Assembly: GCA_937959265.1 (NCBI GenBank)
Contig: CALGMA010000008.1
Location: forward strand, 310,001 to 374,000
Length of the DNA stretch: 64,000 nt
Direction of reading: 5' to 3'
Source of the DNA: an uncultured Anaerolineae bacterium
Lineage (GTDB): Bacteria; Chloroflexota; Anaerolineae; J036; Brachytrichaceae
Position numbers and translations under genes: made by a program. Below are positions 17,982 through 28,366 of the stretch, piece after piece (position 1 is the stretch's first letter; the number at the start of each line of letters is the position of its first letter). The notes under the pieces are model-generated. The model did no database searches and was not told the origin of the DNA. It saw only the letters and a program-made list of their open reading frames with translations.

Positions 17982-19001
17982 TCACACTTCCGCAATTGCC
18001 GAGGACTTCGGAAGCGTTGCTGCCTCGCCCTCGTATAGATAACACGCTGCCTCATGACGCGTCTCGATCGTGTAGAGCGGCGGGGCCGCCTTCAAGCAGC
18101 GATCCATGCGCTGCGAGCAACGCGGGTAGAAGCGGCAGCCGCTGGCCACGCTTGCGCGCATCTCCTCCTCCGAAGGCAGCCTCAGGTTCGTGTCCCACTT
18201 TACTTCGGGATCGGGCACGGGGATCGAATTGACGAGTAGCTGCACGTAGGGGTGGCGTGGGTTCTCGATAACCCTGGCCGTATCGCCCTTCTCCGCCACC
18301 AGCCCCTGATAAAGCACGTAGATGTCGTCGCCAATCTGATAGGCGGTGCTTAAGTCGTGTGTAATGTAGAGGAAGGAGATGCCATAGTCGTCGCGCAGGT
18401 GCAACATGATGTCCAGAATCATCGCACGCAAGGAGGCGTCTACCATCGAGACTGGCTCGTCGGCCACGATGATGCGCGGTTTGAGCATATACGCACGGGC
18501 GACCATCATGCGCTGGCGCTGGCCGCCGCTGAGCTGGTGCGGATATTTCTCCAACACTTCTTCGCCGCGCATGCCGACCACACGCAGCGCATCCTCGATC
18601 ATGTCGCGCGCGTCGCGCTTGTTGTCGGTCAGTTTGAACCGGCTGACGGCCAGTTCGAAGATGTGCTTGACGCGGTAGAACGGGTTATAGACCTCGTAGG
18701 GGTCTTGAAACACGGCCTGCACCTCGCGCCGGTATTCGAACCGCTGTTGCGCGTTCATTGTCGCGATGTCCACACCCTTGTAGAGAATCTGGCCGGCGGT
18801 GAGCTGTAGAAAGCCAAGCACCAGGTTGGCCAGCGTGGTTTTGCCGCTGCCGCTCTCGCCGGCGATGGTGGTGATGGTGGCTGGCTTCTCGTGGATCGTC
18901 AGATTGAAGCCCTGCAGCGCGACCACCTTCTTGCCACCGCCGAACAGGCCGCCGCCGTAAACCTTTGTCGCGTCGCGAATCTCAAGCAGCGGTGCCGGCA
19001 T
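17982..19001 (-). CDS. Opp-type ABC transporter ATPase (OppF position), system 2
   Basis: A 339-residue ABC ATPase with Walker A GESGSGKT at 48-55, a Q-loop region VFQDPYEVYNPFYRV, signature SGGQRQR, Walker B IIVADEPVSMVD and switch LYITHDLSTA. The GESGSGK Walker A and the NPFYRV segment set it apart from OppF1 and match the ATPase of system 4, so systems 2 and 4 belong to one subtype. The C-terminus holds GCRFYPRCSQRMDRC. It overlaps the end of oppD2 by 20 bases, implying translational coupling. Confidence 0.93.
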   Translation of the reverse strand: MPAPLLEIRDATKVYGGGLFGGGKKVVALQGFNLTIHEKPATITTIAGESGSGKTTLANLVLGFLQLTAGQILYKGVDIATMNAQQRFEYRREVQAVFQDPYEVYNPFYRVKHIFELAVSRFKLTDNKRDARDMIEDALRVVGMRGEEVLEKYPHQLSGGQRQRMMVARAYMLKPRIIVADEPVSMVDASLRAMILDIMLHLRDDYGISFLYITHDLSTAYQIGDDIYVLYQGLVAEKGDTARVIENPRHPYVQLLVNSIPVPDPEVKWDTNLRLPSEEEMRASVASGCRFYPRCSQRMDRCLKAAPPLYTIETRHEAACYLYEGEAATLPKSSAIAEV

Positions 19002-20100
19002 GCGGATCCACCTCCTTCATCAAGTCGGACGCATACAACGCGCCAGGCGTCTCCGGACGGATCGTCGTGGCAATCGGCGTGCTGTTCTCGTAGAGCATCG
19101 GGTTCTCGTAGATATGGCATGCGCTGAAGTGCTCGACACCGTAGGCCTTGAGCTGTGGACGCAGCGATCGGCAGACCTCTCGCGCATAAGGACAGCGGAA
19201 CTGGAAGACGCAGCCGGGCGGCGGGTTGCGCAGGTCATGTGTCAGCCCCTCCGTCACCTTCAGTGGTTTACGTTCCTTGATGGACGGAATCGAGGCGATC
19301 AGCAGTTGTGTATAGGGGTGGAGCGGGTTTTTGAACGCCTCGCGTACAGGGGCGATCTCGACGATGTTGCCGGCATACATCACGATGATGCGATCCACGA
19401 GTTGCGCCTGCAGGCCCATGTCGTGCCCGATCAGGATCATCGAGACCCCCAGACGCTGTTTCACGTCCAACAGCGTCTGTGCCACCACGCGCTGCACCAC
19501 CACGTCGAGCGCGCTGGTCGGCTCATCGGCGATGATGAGCGGTGGGTTGAGGGCGATGGCCATCGCCACACACACGCGCTGTTTCATACCGCCGCTCAGC
19601 TCGTGTGGATACATGTTGTACACGCGCGCCGGCAGTCCGACCTGATTCAGCAGATCGAGGATGCGCTGTTTCAGCGCATCGCGCGGCTGTCGGCCCTCAT
19701 GTGTGGTGATGGCATCGCCGATCTGGTCCTTGATGCGCATCACCGGGTTGAGCGAGTTCATCGCGCCTTGGGGGATGAGTGCCAGCTTGTTCCAGCGCAA
19801 TTCGCGCAGTTGCCTTTCGGTGAGTGGCACGACGTCTGTGTCCCCGATAAGCACGCGCCCGCCGACGATGCGGCCGGGTGGTTGCACCAATCGCAAGATG
19901 GCCATTGCGGTGGTAGTTTTGCCGCAGCCCGATTCGCCCACCAGGCCTACCGTCTCGCCCTGGTATACCTGAAAGCTGATGCCGTTGACGGCGATCACGT
20001 CGCCGCGCGGCGTGGCGTAGTGCACGCGCAGGTCCTGTACGTCGAGCACGACGGGCCGAACACCGTTCGGCGGGGAGGATAACGTCGAACTTTCTACCAT
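18982..20100 (-). CDS. Opp-type ABC transporter ATPase (OppD type), system 2
   Basis: A 372-residue ATPase. Walker A is GESGCGKT at about 55-62, the Q-loop segment is LIPQGAMNSLNPVM, the signature is SGGMKQR, Walker B is LIIADEPTSALD and the switch is ILIGHDMGLQ. The C-terminal domain contains PPPGCVFQFRCPYAREVC. The PQGAMNSLNP and SGGMKQR motifs are shared with the OppD of system 4. Its 3' end overlaps oppF2 and its 5' flank is a degenerate repeat stretch. Confidence 0.94.
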   Translation of the reverse strand: MVESSTLSSPPNGVRPVVLDVQDLRVHYATPRGDVIAVNGISFQVYQGETVGLVGESGCGKTTTAMAILRLVQPPGRIVGGRVLIGDTDVVPLTERQLRELRWNKLALIPQGAMNSLNPVMRIKDQIGDAITTHEGRQPRDALKQRILDLLNQVGLPARVYNMYPHELSGGMKQRVCVAMAIALNPPLIIADEPTSALDVVVQRVVAQTLLDVKQRLGVSMILIGHDMGLQAQLVDRIIVMYAGNIVEIAPVREAFKNPLHPYTQLLIASIPSIKERKPLKVTEGLTHDLRNPPPGCVFQFRCPYAREVCRSLRPQLKAYGVEHFSACHIYENPMLYENSTPIATTIRPETPGALYASDLMKEVDPHAGTAA

Positions 20101-20157
20101 TGACCTCTAACTTCTAGACCCTTTCATCTTGCAACTAGCGTTTTGGTTCCTGTCGCT
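20101..20157 (-). repeat. degenerate heptad-like stretch between oppC2 and oppD2
   Basis: On the coding strand this gap has TAGAAGT followed by TAGAGGT near the oppD start, and GTGAAGC repeated with 8-base spacing at the oppC 3' end. It is less regular than the other arrays but in the same kind of position, between two codirectional genes. Confidence 0.35.
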
Positions 20158-21081
20158 TCACTGCTTCACTTGCAGACCACGCAGACGTGGATTTGCTACT
20201 TCGTCCAGGCCGATGGCGATGAGAAAGAGGCCGGAGAAGATGATGGCAAGCACCAGGAAGGGGAAACCCCACCACCACCACATGCCGCGAATCACGGCGG
20301 ACGCCTGGTTGGCATAGAAAATCGTCATGCCCAGCGTGGGGATGCGCGTTGGACCGAGGCCGAGCGCCTCCAGGCCGGCGGAGGCCAGGATCGCGCCGGA
20401 CACATTGCCGGTGAAGCTGGCCGCAATGTAGGGCAGCATGTTCGGCATCATCTCGCGGAAGATCACATCGAACGTGTTCGCGCCGGATAGCCGCGCCATG
20501 CGGATGTAGCCGCGTTCGCGCAGCGTGAGCACCTGGGCGCGGATCAGGCGCGTGGGACCAGGCCAGGCGAACATGGCGATCAAAACAGCCATCGTCTCGG
20601 CGTTGATCTGCCGGACGAACGCGCTGATTACGATGAGTACAGCCAGGCTGGGGATGGTGATCCATGCATCTGAAGCAATCAGGATCACGCGATCCACCCA
20701 GCCGCCCAGGAAGCCAGCCAGGCAGCCGAGCACGACGCCCACCAGCAGGCCAATGGTTGCCGCGATTAACCCGATGCGGAACGAGCGCGGCGCGCCCGTC
20801 AGAATTACGGCCAGCATATCGCGGCCGCTGTTCTCGGTGCCGAGGGGGTGCGCCCACGTCCCGCCAGGCATGAACGCCGGTGGCAAGTCCTGCGGCGAGG
20901 TGCCCACGCGGGCGAGGCGCAAATCCCAGAACAGCCCGCCGATCACGCCGGATAACGCGATGCTCAGTACCATGATCAGACCGATGATGAGCTTGGCATT
21001 GAGCCAAGGCGAATCCCATCGGTTGACGCGTGTCGCCTTTGCCGGCTGTGCCGCAACGGGTTCAACAGTCAGTGTCGCCAT
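20158..21081 (-). CDS. Opp-type ABC transporter permease (OppC type), system 2
   Basis: A 307-residue membrane protein. The first helix is IIGLIMVLSIALSGVIGGLF, then GTENSGRDMLAVILTGAPRSFRIG, the OppC periplasmic/TM2 signature. The EAA loop is RERGYIRMARLSGANTFDVIFREMMPN. The C-terminus has a Trp-rich turn (GMWWWWGFPF) before the last helix, also found in OppC of system 4, again linking the two systems. Confidence 0.93.
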   Translation of the reverse strand: MATLTVEPVAAQPAKATRVNRWDSPWLNAKLIIGLIMVLSIALSGVIGGLFWDLRLARVGTSPQDLPPAFMPGGTWAHPLGTENSGRDMLAVILTGAPRSFRIGLIAATIGLLVGVVLGCLAGFLGGWVDRVILIASDAWITIPSLAVLIVISAFVRQINAETMAVLIAMFAWPGPTRLIRAQVLTLRERGYIRMARLSGANTFDVIFREMMPNMLPYIAASFTGNVSGAILASAGLEALGLGPTRIPTLGMTIFYANQASAVIRGMWWWWGFPFLVLAIIFSGLFLIAIGLDEVANPRLRGLQVKQ

Positions 21082-21166
21082 CAGTTAATCGTCCTGTCGT
21101 GCGCTGGGCTGCCTTGAGAAGCAGGGCGCACATCCTCAAAGTCTAATTTACCTGCGCAGTGTTGTG

Positions 21167-22180
21167 TCAGCGTTTTTGATAGGTGATCCGCGGATCAATC
21201 AGCGGATAGAGCAAGTCAATGATGAGCACTGCCGTCGCTGTCGTCAGGATTAGGATATAGACGATGCCCTGCATCAGTGTGTAGTCGCCATTCGTGATGC
21301 TGTAATACAGCAGGTAGCCTACGCCTGGGTAGACGAAGTAGGTCTCGATCAGCACCGACCCACCGACCAGCAAACCCAGGGATAAGGCCAGCGCCGTCAA
21401 TTGGGGCAGCAATGCGTTGCGTACTGCGTAGCGAAAGAACAAGCGAGGTGAGCGCAACCCTTTCGCTTGGGCCAGGATCATGTAGTCCTCGCCGTCGGTC
21501 GTGATCATCATGCCGCGCATGCCCAGCGCCCAGCCGCCCATGCTGGTGAGCACGATGGCCATCGAGGGCAGGATGGCGTGGTGAATGGCGCTAGCGATGA
21601 ACTCCAGGTTCAGGCCGGGCTGGAGGTTGCGTGAATCGTACGCGCCCTGGTTGGGGAATAGGTTGAGCGTGTATGCGAAGATGAACAGCAACAATAGCCC
21701 GAAGATGAACGGCGGGATGGAGGAAAACGTGAGGGTGATCGGCAGCAGGTTGCGCACGAGCGTCGGCGTCCTGCGCCAGCCCAGCAGCGCGCCGATCAGG
21801 TTGCCCAGGAGGAAGGTGATGATGACGGCGAAGGTCAAGAGCGCAATCGTCCATGGCAGTGCGCGCCAGATCATCTCCCATACCTTGGCCGGGAATTGCG
21901 TCAGCGAGTAACCGAAGTCGAGCGTCAGGCAGTTGCGCAGCCAGTTGATGTATTGCACATACCACGGCCCATCCAGCCCGAAGCGCTCGCGCCAGGCCTG
22001 GATCAGTTCGGCGCTGTTCTCGATGATCTGGCCTTGTGCCGACATGCGCAACACCATCGCTGCGATCGGGTCGCCAGGAGCGAGGCGTGGGATGGCGAAG
22101 ATCAGCGTCGCGCCGAGCCACACCGTCAGCCCCCACATCAGAATTCTGCGGATGATGTATCCGCGCGTCATGCCACTCAT
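21167..22180 (-). CDS. Opp-type ABC transporter permease (OppB type), system 2
   Basis: A 337-residue permease of ordinary OppB length, so without the large loop of systems 1 and 3. The N-terminal helix is YIIRRILMWGLTVWLGATLIFAI, followed by RLAPGDPIAAMV. The cytoplasmic loop GEDYMILAQAKGLRSPRLFFRYAVRN is the EAA coupling motif. Start at 22180 or at the ATG three codons on (22171). No ribosome site is visible because a heptad array occupies the space upstream. Confidence 0.93.
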   Translation of the reverse strand: MSGMTRGYIIRRILMWGLTVWLGATLIFAIPRLAPGDPIAAMVLRMSAQGQIIENSAELIQAWRERFGLDGPWYVQYINWLRNCLTLDFGYSLTQFPAKVWEMIWRALPWTIALLTFAVIITFLLGNLIGALLGWRRTPTLVRNLLPITLTFSSIPPFIFGLLLLFIFAYTLNLFPNQGAYDSRNLQPGLNLEFIASAIHHAILPSMAIVLTSMGGWALGMRGMMITTDGEDYMILAQAKGLRSPRLFFRYAVRNALLPQLTALALSLGLLVGGSVLIETYFVYPGVGYLLYYSITNGDYTLMQGIVYILILTTATAVLIIDLLYPLIDPRITYQKR

Positions 22181-22190
22181 CGCTGGGGAT

Positions 22191-22253
22191 CAGGAGTCAG
22201 GTGTCGGGAGTGGGAAGTCGGGAGTTGGGTCATGATCCCACTCCCGACTCCTG
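22191..22253 (-). repeat. heptad array with inverted end between SBP2 and oppB2
   Basis: On the plus strand units run CAGGAGT, CAGGTGT, CGGGAGT, GGGAAGT, CGGGAGT, TGGGTCA, then turn into reverse-orientation units ending ACTCCCG, ACTCCTG. The two orientations form a hairpin: 22203-22214 pairs perfectly with 22237-22248 (12 bp). There is no T-tract on the minus strand, so it is a stabilising or processing hairpin rather than a terminator. Confidence 0.75.
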
Positions 22254-22293
22254 TTTGGCATCTACCCGCCTGGACTACTTGGTTTGTTGCAGC

Positions 22294-24087
<1,794 letters not shown>

Positions 24088-24131
24088 GGGTTTCCTCCTG
24101 GAATGAGCATGTAAGGGCAGAAATCGAGTTC

Positions 24132-24141
24132 GTTTCGAAAC
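24132..24141. promoter_or_regulatory. palindrome GTTTCGAAAC upstream of SBP2
   Basis: A perfect 10-bp palindrome, 45 bases before the SBP2 start within its leader or promoter region. Such a symmetric site could be an operator. No regulator gene lies next to it, and the site may be chance. Confidence 0.35.
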
Positions 24142-24350
24142 TCAGTGCTTTTTGGAACCGAAAACATCATCAAGTTTCGTCAAGATTGCCAGCCGACCAC
24201 CTCCTGGAACGCCGGCTCGCGCTCATTGTGCAGGGCGGATGAGCGCAACGCGCCTTCTCCTGCAACTTGGCAAGCCGAGCAAATCGAGATTGCTGCCGCA
24301 CGCAGCGAGTCGAATTATCCAAATCGCGTCCACAGATGTCAAACGCAGCG

Positions 24351-25121
24351 TCACCAGTAGCCGAACGCCAGGTAGCCGCCGTCTACGTAGAGTACGTGGC
24401 CGGTGATGAAAGCGGCTTTCGGCGAGCACAGAAAGGATACTGCATTGGCGACGTCCTCGACTTTTGCCAGCCGGCCCAGCGGGATGCGCTTCTTCAACAC
24501 ATCCACGCTCACCACGCCCCGCCGGATGTTCTCGACGGTCATGTCGGTCTCGGTGTGGCACGGTCCGACGGCGTTGACGCGGATGCCGTATTGCGCCCAT
24601 TCGATGGCCAGCGTCTTGGTCATCATGTTCACTCCGGCTTTGGCGCACGAATAGGCCGTGCGCATGGGGAAGGCGGCCTCGGCGTTGATCGAGGAGATGT
24701 TTACCATACAGCCGCCCCAGCCCTGCTTGACCATTTGCCGGCCGGCGGCCTGCGAAGCGAAAAATACGCCGTTGAGCTGCACCTCGATCATGCGTCGCCA
24801 ACTTTCGGGCGAAACGTCGAGCGACGGTTCGGGCCTGCTGATGCCGGCACTGTTCACCAGCACATCCACGCGACCGAACGTTTCGACGGCGCGGGTGATC
24901 ATCGCAGCGCACGCGTCGGGATCGGTGATGTCTACCTGCACGGCTAAGACCGGCCACCCTTGTGTGGTGAAGGTCTCGGCGGTCGCCTGCGCTGCCTTGC
25001 CGCGCAGGTCGGCGATTACCACTGCGTAGCCATCGGCAGCGAGTTGGGTGGCACAGCCTTTGCCGATGCCACCAGCCGCGCCGGTGATCACGGCGACGGG
25101 AAGGGATGAGACTTCGTTCAT
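24351..25121 (-). CDS. SDR family NAD(P)-dependent oxidoreductase
   Basis: A 256-residue classical short-chain dehydrogenase. The cofactor motif TGAAGGIG is at 13-20, the NNAG-equivalent is NSAG at 90-93, catalytic Ser is at about 143-144, and the YxxxK motif is Tyr157/Lys161. The C-terminal VDGGY is also typical. Asp38 after beta-2 (IADLRG) suggests a preference for NAD. FabG/glucose-1-dehydrogenase-like; the substrate is unknown. It lies upstream of SBP2 on the same strand, but 263 bases separate them, so cotranscription is uncertain. Confidence 0.9.
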   Translation of the reverse strand: MNEVSSLPVAVITGAAGGIGKGCATQLAADGYAVVIADLRGKAAQATAETFTTQGWPVLAVQVDITDPDACAAMITRAVETFGRVDVLVNSAGISRPEPSLDVSPESWRRMIEVQLNGVFFASQAAGRQMVKQGWGGCMVNISSINAEAAFPMRTAYSCAKAGVNMMTKTLAIEWAQYGIRVNAVGPCHTETDMTVENIRRGVVSVDVLKKRIPLGRLAKVEDVANAVSFLCSPKAAFITGHVLYVDGGYLAFGYW

Positions 25122-25162
25122 GCCCGCTATTCAACCCCGAAGCGGACGCAGGCGCAACAAAA

Positions 25163-25192
25163 AAGGTGATGAGCGCTGCGGCTCATCACCTT
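25163..25192 (-). terminator. intrinsic terminator after the coiled-coil membrane protein
   Basis: A perfect 12-bp stem AAGGTGATGAGC/GCTCATCACCTT with a 6-base loop. On the minus strand it is followed by TTTTTTGTT. It lies 10 bases after the stop of the gene at 25202-25864. Confidence 0.88.
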
Positions 25193-25201
25193 GTGCGGGG
25201 G

Positions 25202-25864
25202 TCAGTCCGATCGGCCCGCTACTATCAACCGCGACCGCGGCCGCGGTTGGCCCCCCCCCGGCTGTGTCGGAACGGCGCCTCCCTGAACCGTCCTGGCGTT
25301 CCCCGTCAGCGGCGCCTGGCGTATCTGGTTGTGCATCGCCAGCACGCTATCCGCGAACGCCTGAGCACGCGCCAGTTGTTGGTCGCGCAGCAGTGCGGCC
25401 TGTGCGGCACGCCAGCGTTCGGCGCGCTCGGCTTGGATGCCGGCGACGCTACGGTAGAGATGCAGAAACATCAAGGCGCCGACCACGAGGATGCACACAA
25501 TGGCGAAGGTGACGGCGACGATGGGGATAACTTCGCCGACGATCCGTCGCATCGCTTCGTCGTGCTGGCGCTGCGTTGCCTCGCGCTGGCGATTCATCGC
25601 TTTGGTGTGGCGCAATGTCTCGCGTGCCTGTGCTTCCTCCAGGCGATGTTGCTCCCGCGCGTGGCGTAGGTCCTCCTCGTCCAGCGCCTTCTGTCGCTCG
25701 CGTGCTTGCTGTTGATCCACCGCAGCTTGTTGCATCTCGAAGTTCATCCGCGCGGCGATCTTGGGGCCGGTGTAGGGTTTCGAGATCTCAGCGTTGCCCA
25801 GGATCAACCCGAATGCGATTGCCATTCCCATCAAAAACAGGAAGATCAGTCCTCCGGCTTTCAT
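25202..25864 (-). CDS. membrane-anchored coiled-coil protein, unknown function
   Basis: A 220-residue protein not recognised as a named family. An N-terminal hydrophobic helix (GGLIFLFLMGMAIAFGLILG) is followed by a long Gln/Glu/Arg-rich coiled coil (about 40-105), a second membrane helix (VIPIVAVTFAIVCILVVGALMFLHLY) and another helical segment. The C-terminus is encoded across a run of nine G on the coding strand (plus-strand C at 25251-25259). With eight G the protein would end a few codons on in an Arg-Gly-rich tail, so the present C-terminus may be wrong or variable. ATG at 25864 was chosen over an upstream in-frame start because the membrane helix begins right after it. Confidence 0.6.
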   Translation of the reverse strand: MKAGGLIFLFLMGMAIAFGLILGNAEISKPYTGPKIAARMNFEMQQAAVDQQQARERQKALDEEDLRHAREQHRLEEAQARETLRHTKAMNRQREATQRQHDEAMRRIVGEVIPIVAVTFAIVCILVVGALMFLHLYRSVAGIQAERAERWRAAQAALLRDQQLARAQAFADSVLAMHNQIRQAPLTGNARTVQGGAVPTQPGGGQPRPRSRLIVAGRSD

Positions 25865-26026
25865 AGCGCACTCCTGGGGCCAATTCCACCACAACCGGCC
25901 GAGACTTTCATGACAGCCCGAGCGCTGCCACGTGACAGCTCGATGATTTTCATGACGCGAGCGAATCGCTGCCGACTACAATCCTGCCCACAGGCGTGCT
26001 GAACGGTGCCGACCTGAGAGATTGCG

Positions 26027-26989
26027 ATGACCGAAGCGGCGCCCCATCCTGCAACTGATCGCTTCCGCTGGCTCGTGTGCCAAGCGCTGGCAGCGATCCC
26101 GTCTCACCGCGAGCCTGCTTGCTCCGCAGCCGAGATCGCGCGCCGGTTGTGCGAGATGTGCGACGCTGCCGATCGGCCTGCGTTCGAAGAGGCCGAGGCC
26201 GCCGTCCGCTGCGCGTTGGCCATGCTAGACCTGTTCGGTGCGCTGGCGACGAGTAACGATGAGGGCCACCGCACCGCCGGCCAGGTCTCGACCTACTTCC
26301 TGCGCAGCCTGGCCTGGTATGTTGAGCACAGCATCCCGTTGGTAGATGGTTGGCGGGCGCGTGGTTTGCAGGGCGACGCCGGCGCGTCAGCGCTGGATCA
26401 TGCGCCGGACTTTCTCGGTGCGATGGAGCGGCGTCGGCTGGCGGTCGCCGCTCGCCTGGGCTTGGATGCACCGGCCTCACGTCGCCAGGAAGCCGTGCTC
26501 ATCCTGATCAAGGGCATCCTGGATGGCGAGGTGTACTACCTGCACCAGTTCGATTCAGATGCGCGCCGCTATCAACTGATCGGTGGCCGAGTTGAGCCAG
26601 GTGAAGCGCTGCTGGTTGCTGCGCTACGTGAGCTGAATGAGGAGCTTGGGATTGCCGCCGGCTGCGCCACCCTGTACCCCCTCATTGCGCCGCCAGCGTG
26701 CATCGTCCTGACGGCCATCTCGTCCACCTACGGCGCGCTGACCGACTACGCCTTCAGCACGTTCGGGGCGGCGCTCGACACGCGCGAGGTCGTGCTGCGC
26801 CCTGGCGACCGCTGGCTGAGCGTGGCCGAGATGCTGGACGCGAATCCGCCGGTCGGCCGGCTGGCGCACGACGTTCAGTTGATGCGTGCGCTGGATCGTC
26901 GCTTGCCGGGCGGGCTGCGCGGCGCGCCGATCCCACCGGTCGAGATCCATACGCTGCCGGACTATCGGGATTACCTGGGATTGCCCTAG
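26027..26989 (+). CDS. Nudix hydrolase with N-terminal helical domain
   Basis: A 320-residue protein. Residues 1-150 are helical with a winged-helix-like look. From about 154 a Nudix domain follows: the Nudix box begins at Gly187 and continues Glu193, Arg201-Glu-Leu, Glu205-Glu206 and Gly208-Ile, a full match to GX5EX7REUXEEXGU. Such enzymes hydrolyse nucleoside diphosphates linked to another moiety; some with an added helix-turn-helix are regulators of NAD or sugar metabolism. The substrate is not deducible. Divergent from the coiled-coil protein gene. Confidence 0.85.
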   Translation: MTEAAPHPATDRFRWLVCQALAAIPSHREPACSAAEIARRLCEMCDAADRPAFEEAEAAVRCALAMLDLFGALATSNDEGHRTAGQVSTYFLRSLAWYVEHSIPLVDGWRARGLQGDAGASALDHAPDFLGAMERRRLAVAARLGLDAPASRRQEAVLILIKGILDGEVYYLHQFDSDARRYQLIGGRVEPGEALLVAALRELNEELGIAAGCATLYPLIAPPACIVLTAISSTYGALTDYAFSTFGAALDTREVVLRPGDRWLSVAEMLDANPPVGRLAHDVQLMRALDRRLPGGLRGAPIPPVEIHTLPDYRDYLGLP

Positions 26990-27005
26990 AAACGCGTCAG
27001 ACCGT

Positions 27006-27033
27006 TGCAAACGGCCTGACCTGCGAGCATAGA
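27006..27033 (+). other. imperfect hairpin after the Nudix gene
   Basis: A stem of GTCAG and CCGTT pairing with AACGG and CTGAC around a 3-base loop, shortly after the Nudix stop codon. There is no T-tract, so it is a weak or Rho-dependent end at best. The remainder of the gap to msrP shows nothing else I can support. Confidence 0.35.
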
Positions 27034-27275
27034 AGATCGCCGTTGACCCACGCGCCGGCGAGTTTATGACCGTCCCGCTGTCGGTTCTCAACCGATGTGG
27101 CGATGCAGCCTCAAGCCGATTGTCTGGATGCCGGGCAGGTCGCTGTCATCTCCATAGATGCACGACGTCCGATCCATCGTATTCCTTGTTGCGACAGGTT
27201 GCCGCATGAGACTCGCTGGGCTGGACGATTCTGAGCAATCGTTGAGCAGTTGCATTCATATACAGGTGAACCATC

Positions 27276-28298
27276 ATGAGCAAATTCAGGAATACGATCG
27301 AAGAACGTGAAGTGACGCCCGAGTGTGTCTATCGCTCGCGTCGCAGGTTCGTCAAACTTGGCTTGTGGGCATTCGCCAGCGCTGCCGCATTGGCTGCGTG
27401 TGGCGGCGGCAGCGTGAACGAACCTGAAGCGGATGAGCAGATAGAACCGATGGCGCCTGTGGGCGATGCAGCCGAGATCGCAGATGCACCGGAAGTCACC
27501 CCCTCGTCCATCGTGATGCTGGCAGACGCAGACGAGCTGGGCAATAAGCTCAACACCTTCGAGCAGATCACCGCCTACAACAACTACTACGAGTTCTCTT
27601 CGGATAAAGAAGCGGTGGCCGAATTGGCTGCCAACTTCAAGTCATCGCCATGGCAGGTCGAGGTCGGCGGGTTGGTGAACCGGCCCAAGACCTATGACAT
27701 GGACGACTTGCGCACCAAGTTTCCACAGGAAGAACGCATCTACCGCTTGCGCTGTGTCGAGGGTTGGAGCATGGTCATCCCGTGGATGGGCTTCCCATTG
27801 CACAAGCTACTCAAAGAGGTCGAGCCGGCATCGAATGCGAAGTTCGTGCGTTTCATTTCGCTCGATGATCCTCGGCAATACCCCGGCCAGAACGACATCT
27901 TCTCGTTTCAGTGGCCTTACACCGAGGCGCTGCGTCTGGATGAGGCGATGCATGACTTGACGCTGCTGGTGACCGGCCTGTATGGTAAATCACTGCCCAA
28001 CCAGAACGGTGCGCCACTACGCCTGGCCGTGCCGTGGAAATACGGCTTCAAGAGCGCCAAAGCCATCGTCAAGATCGAGCTGGTCGAAGCGCAGCCGGCG
28101 ACCTTCTGGACGATCGCTAACCCGGCCGAATATGGCTTCTACGCTAACGTCAACCCGGCCGTGCCTCACCCGCGCTGGACGCAGGCGACCGAGCGGCGCA
28201 TCGGCGAAGCCGGCCGGCGTAGGACGTTGCCGTTCAACGGCTATGCCGAGCAGGTGGCTCACCTCTACGACGGTATGGACCTCGCGGTGAACTATTGA
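27276..28298 (+). CDS. msrP: protein-methionine-sulfoxide reductase catalytic subunit MsrP
   Basis: A 340-residue periplasmic molybdopterin enzyme of the sulfite-oxidase fold that repairs oxidised methionine in envelope proteins. The Tat motif is SRRRFVK at 21-27, followed by a hydrophobic stretch and LAACGGG, so it may also be lipidated. The Mo-ligand cysteine is Cys160 in RLRCVEGWSMVIPW, a hallmark of the family; QNGAPLRLAVPWKYGFKS is the later conserved segment. The next gene encodes its heme partner MsrQ, with a repeat-like hairpin between. Confidence 0.95.
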   Translation: MSKFRNTIEEREVTPECVYRSRRRFVKLGLWAFASAAALAACGGGSVNEPEADEQIEPMAPVGDAAEIADAPEVTPSSIVMLADADELGNKLNTFEQITAYNNYYEFSSDKEAVAELAANFKSSPWQVEVGGLVNRPKTYDMDDLRTKFPQEERIYRLRCVEGWSMVIPWMGFPLHKLLKEVEPASNAKFVRFISLDDPRQYPGQNDIFSFQWPYTEALRLDEAMHDLTLLVTGLYGKSLPNQNGAPLRLAVPWKYGFKSAKAIVKIELVEAQPATFWTIANPAEYGFYANVNPAVPHPRWTQATERRIGEAGRRRTLPFNGYAEQVAHLYDGMDLAVNY

Positions 28299-28300
28299 TG

Positions 28301-28360
28301 TGCGAAGGGGCACGAAGCTGGGCGAAATGCGACGTGGCTTCGTGTCCTTCGTGGTGGAAG
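28301..28360 (+). repeat. inverted CGAAG-type repeat between msrP and msrQ
   Basis: Units around GCACGAAG on the left and CTTCGTG / TCCTTCGTGG on the right are inverted with respect to each other. An ~17-base arm (28302-28318) pairs with 28339-28356 with few mismatches. The array contains the GGTGGAAG that serves as the msrQ ribosome site. Confidence 0.55.
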
Positions 28361-28366
28361 AACAGA

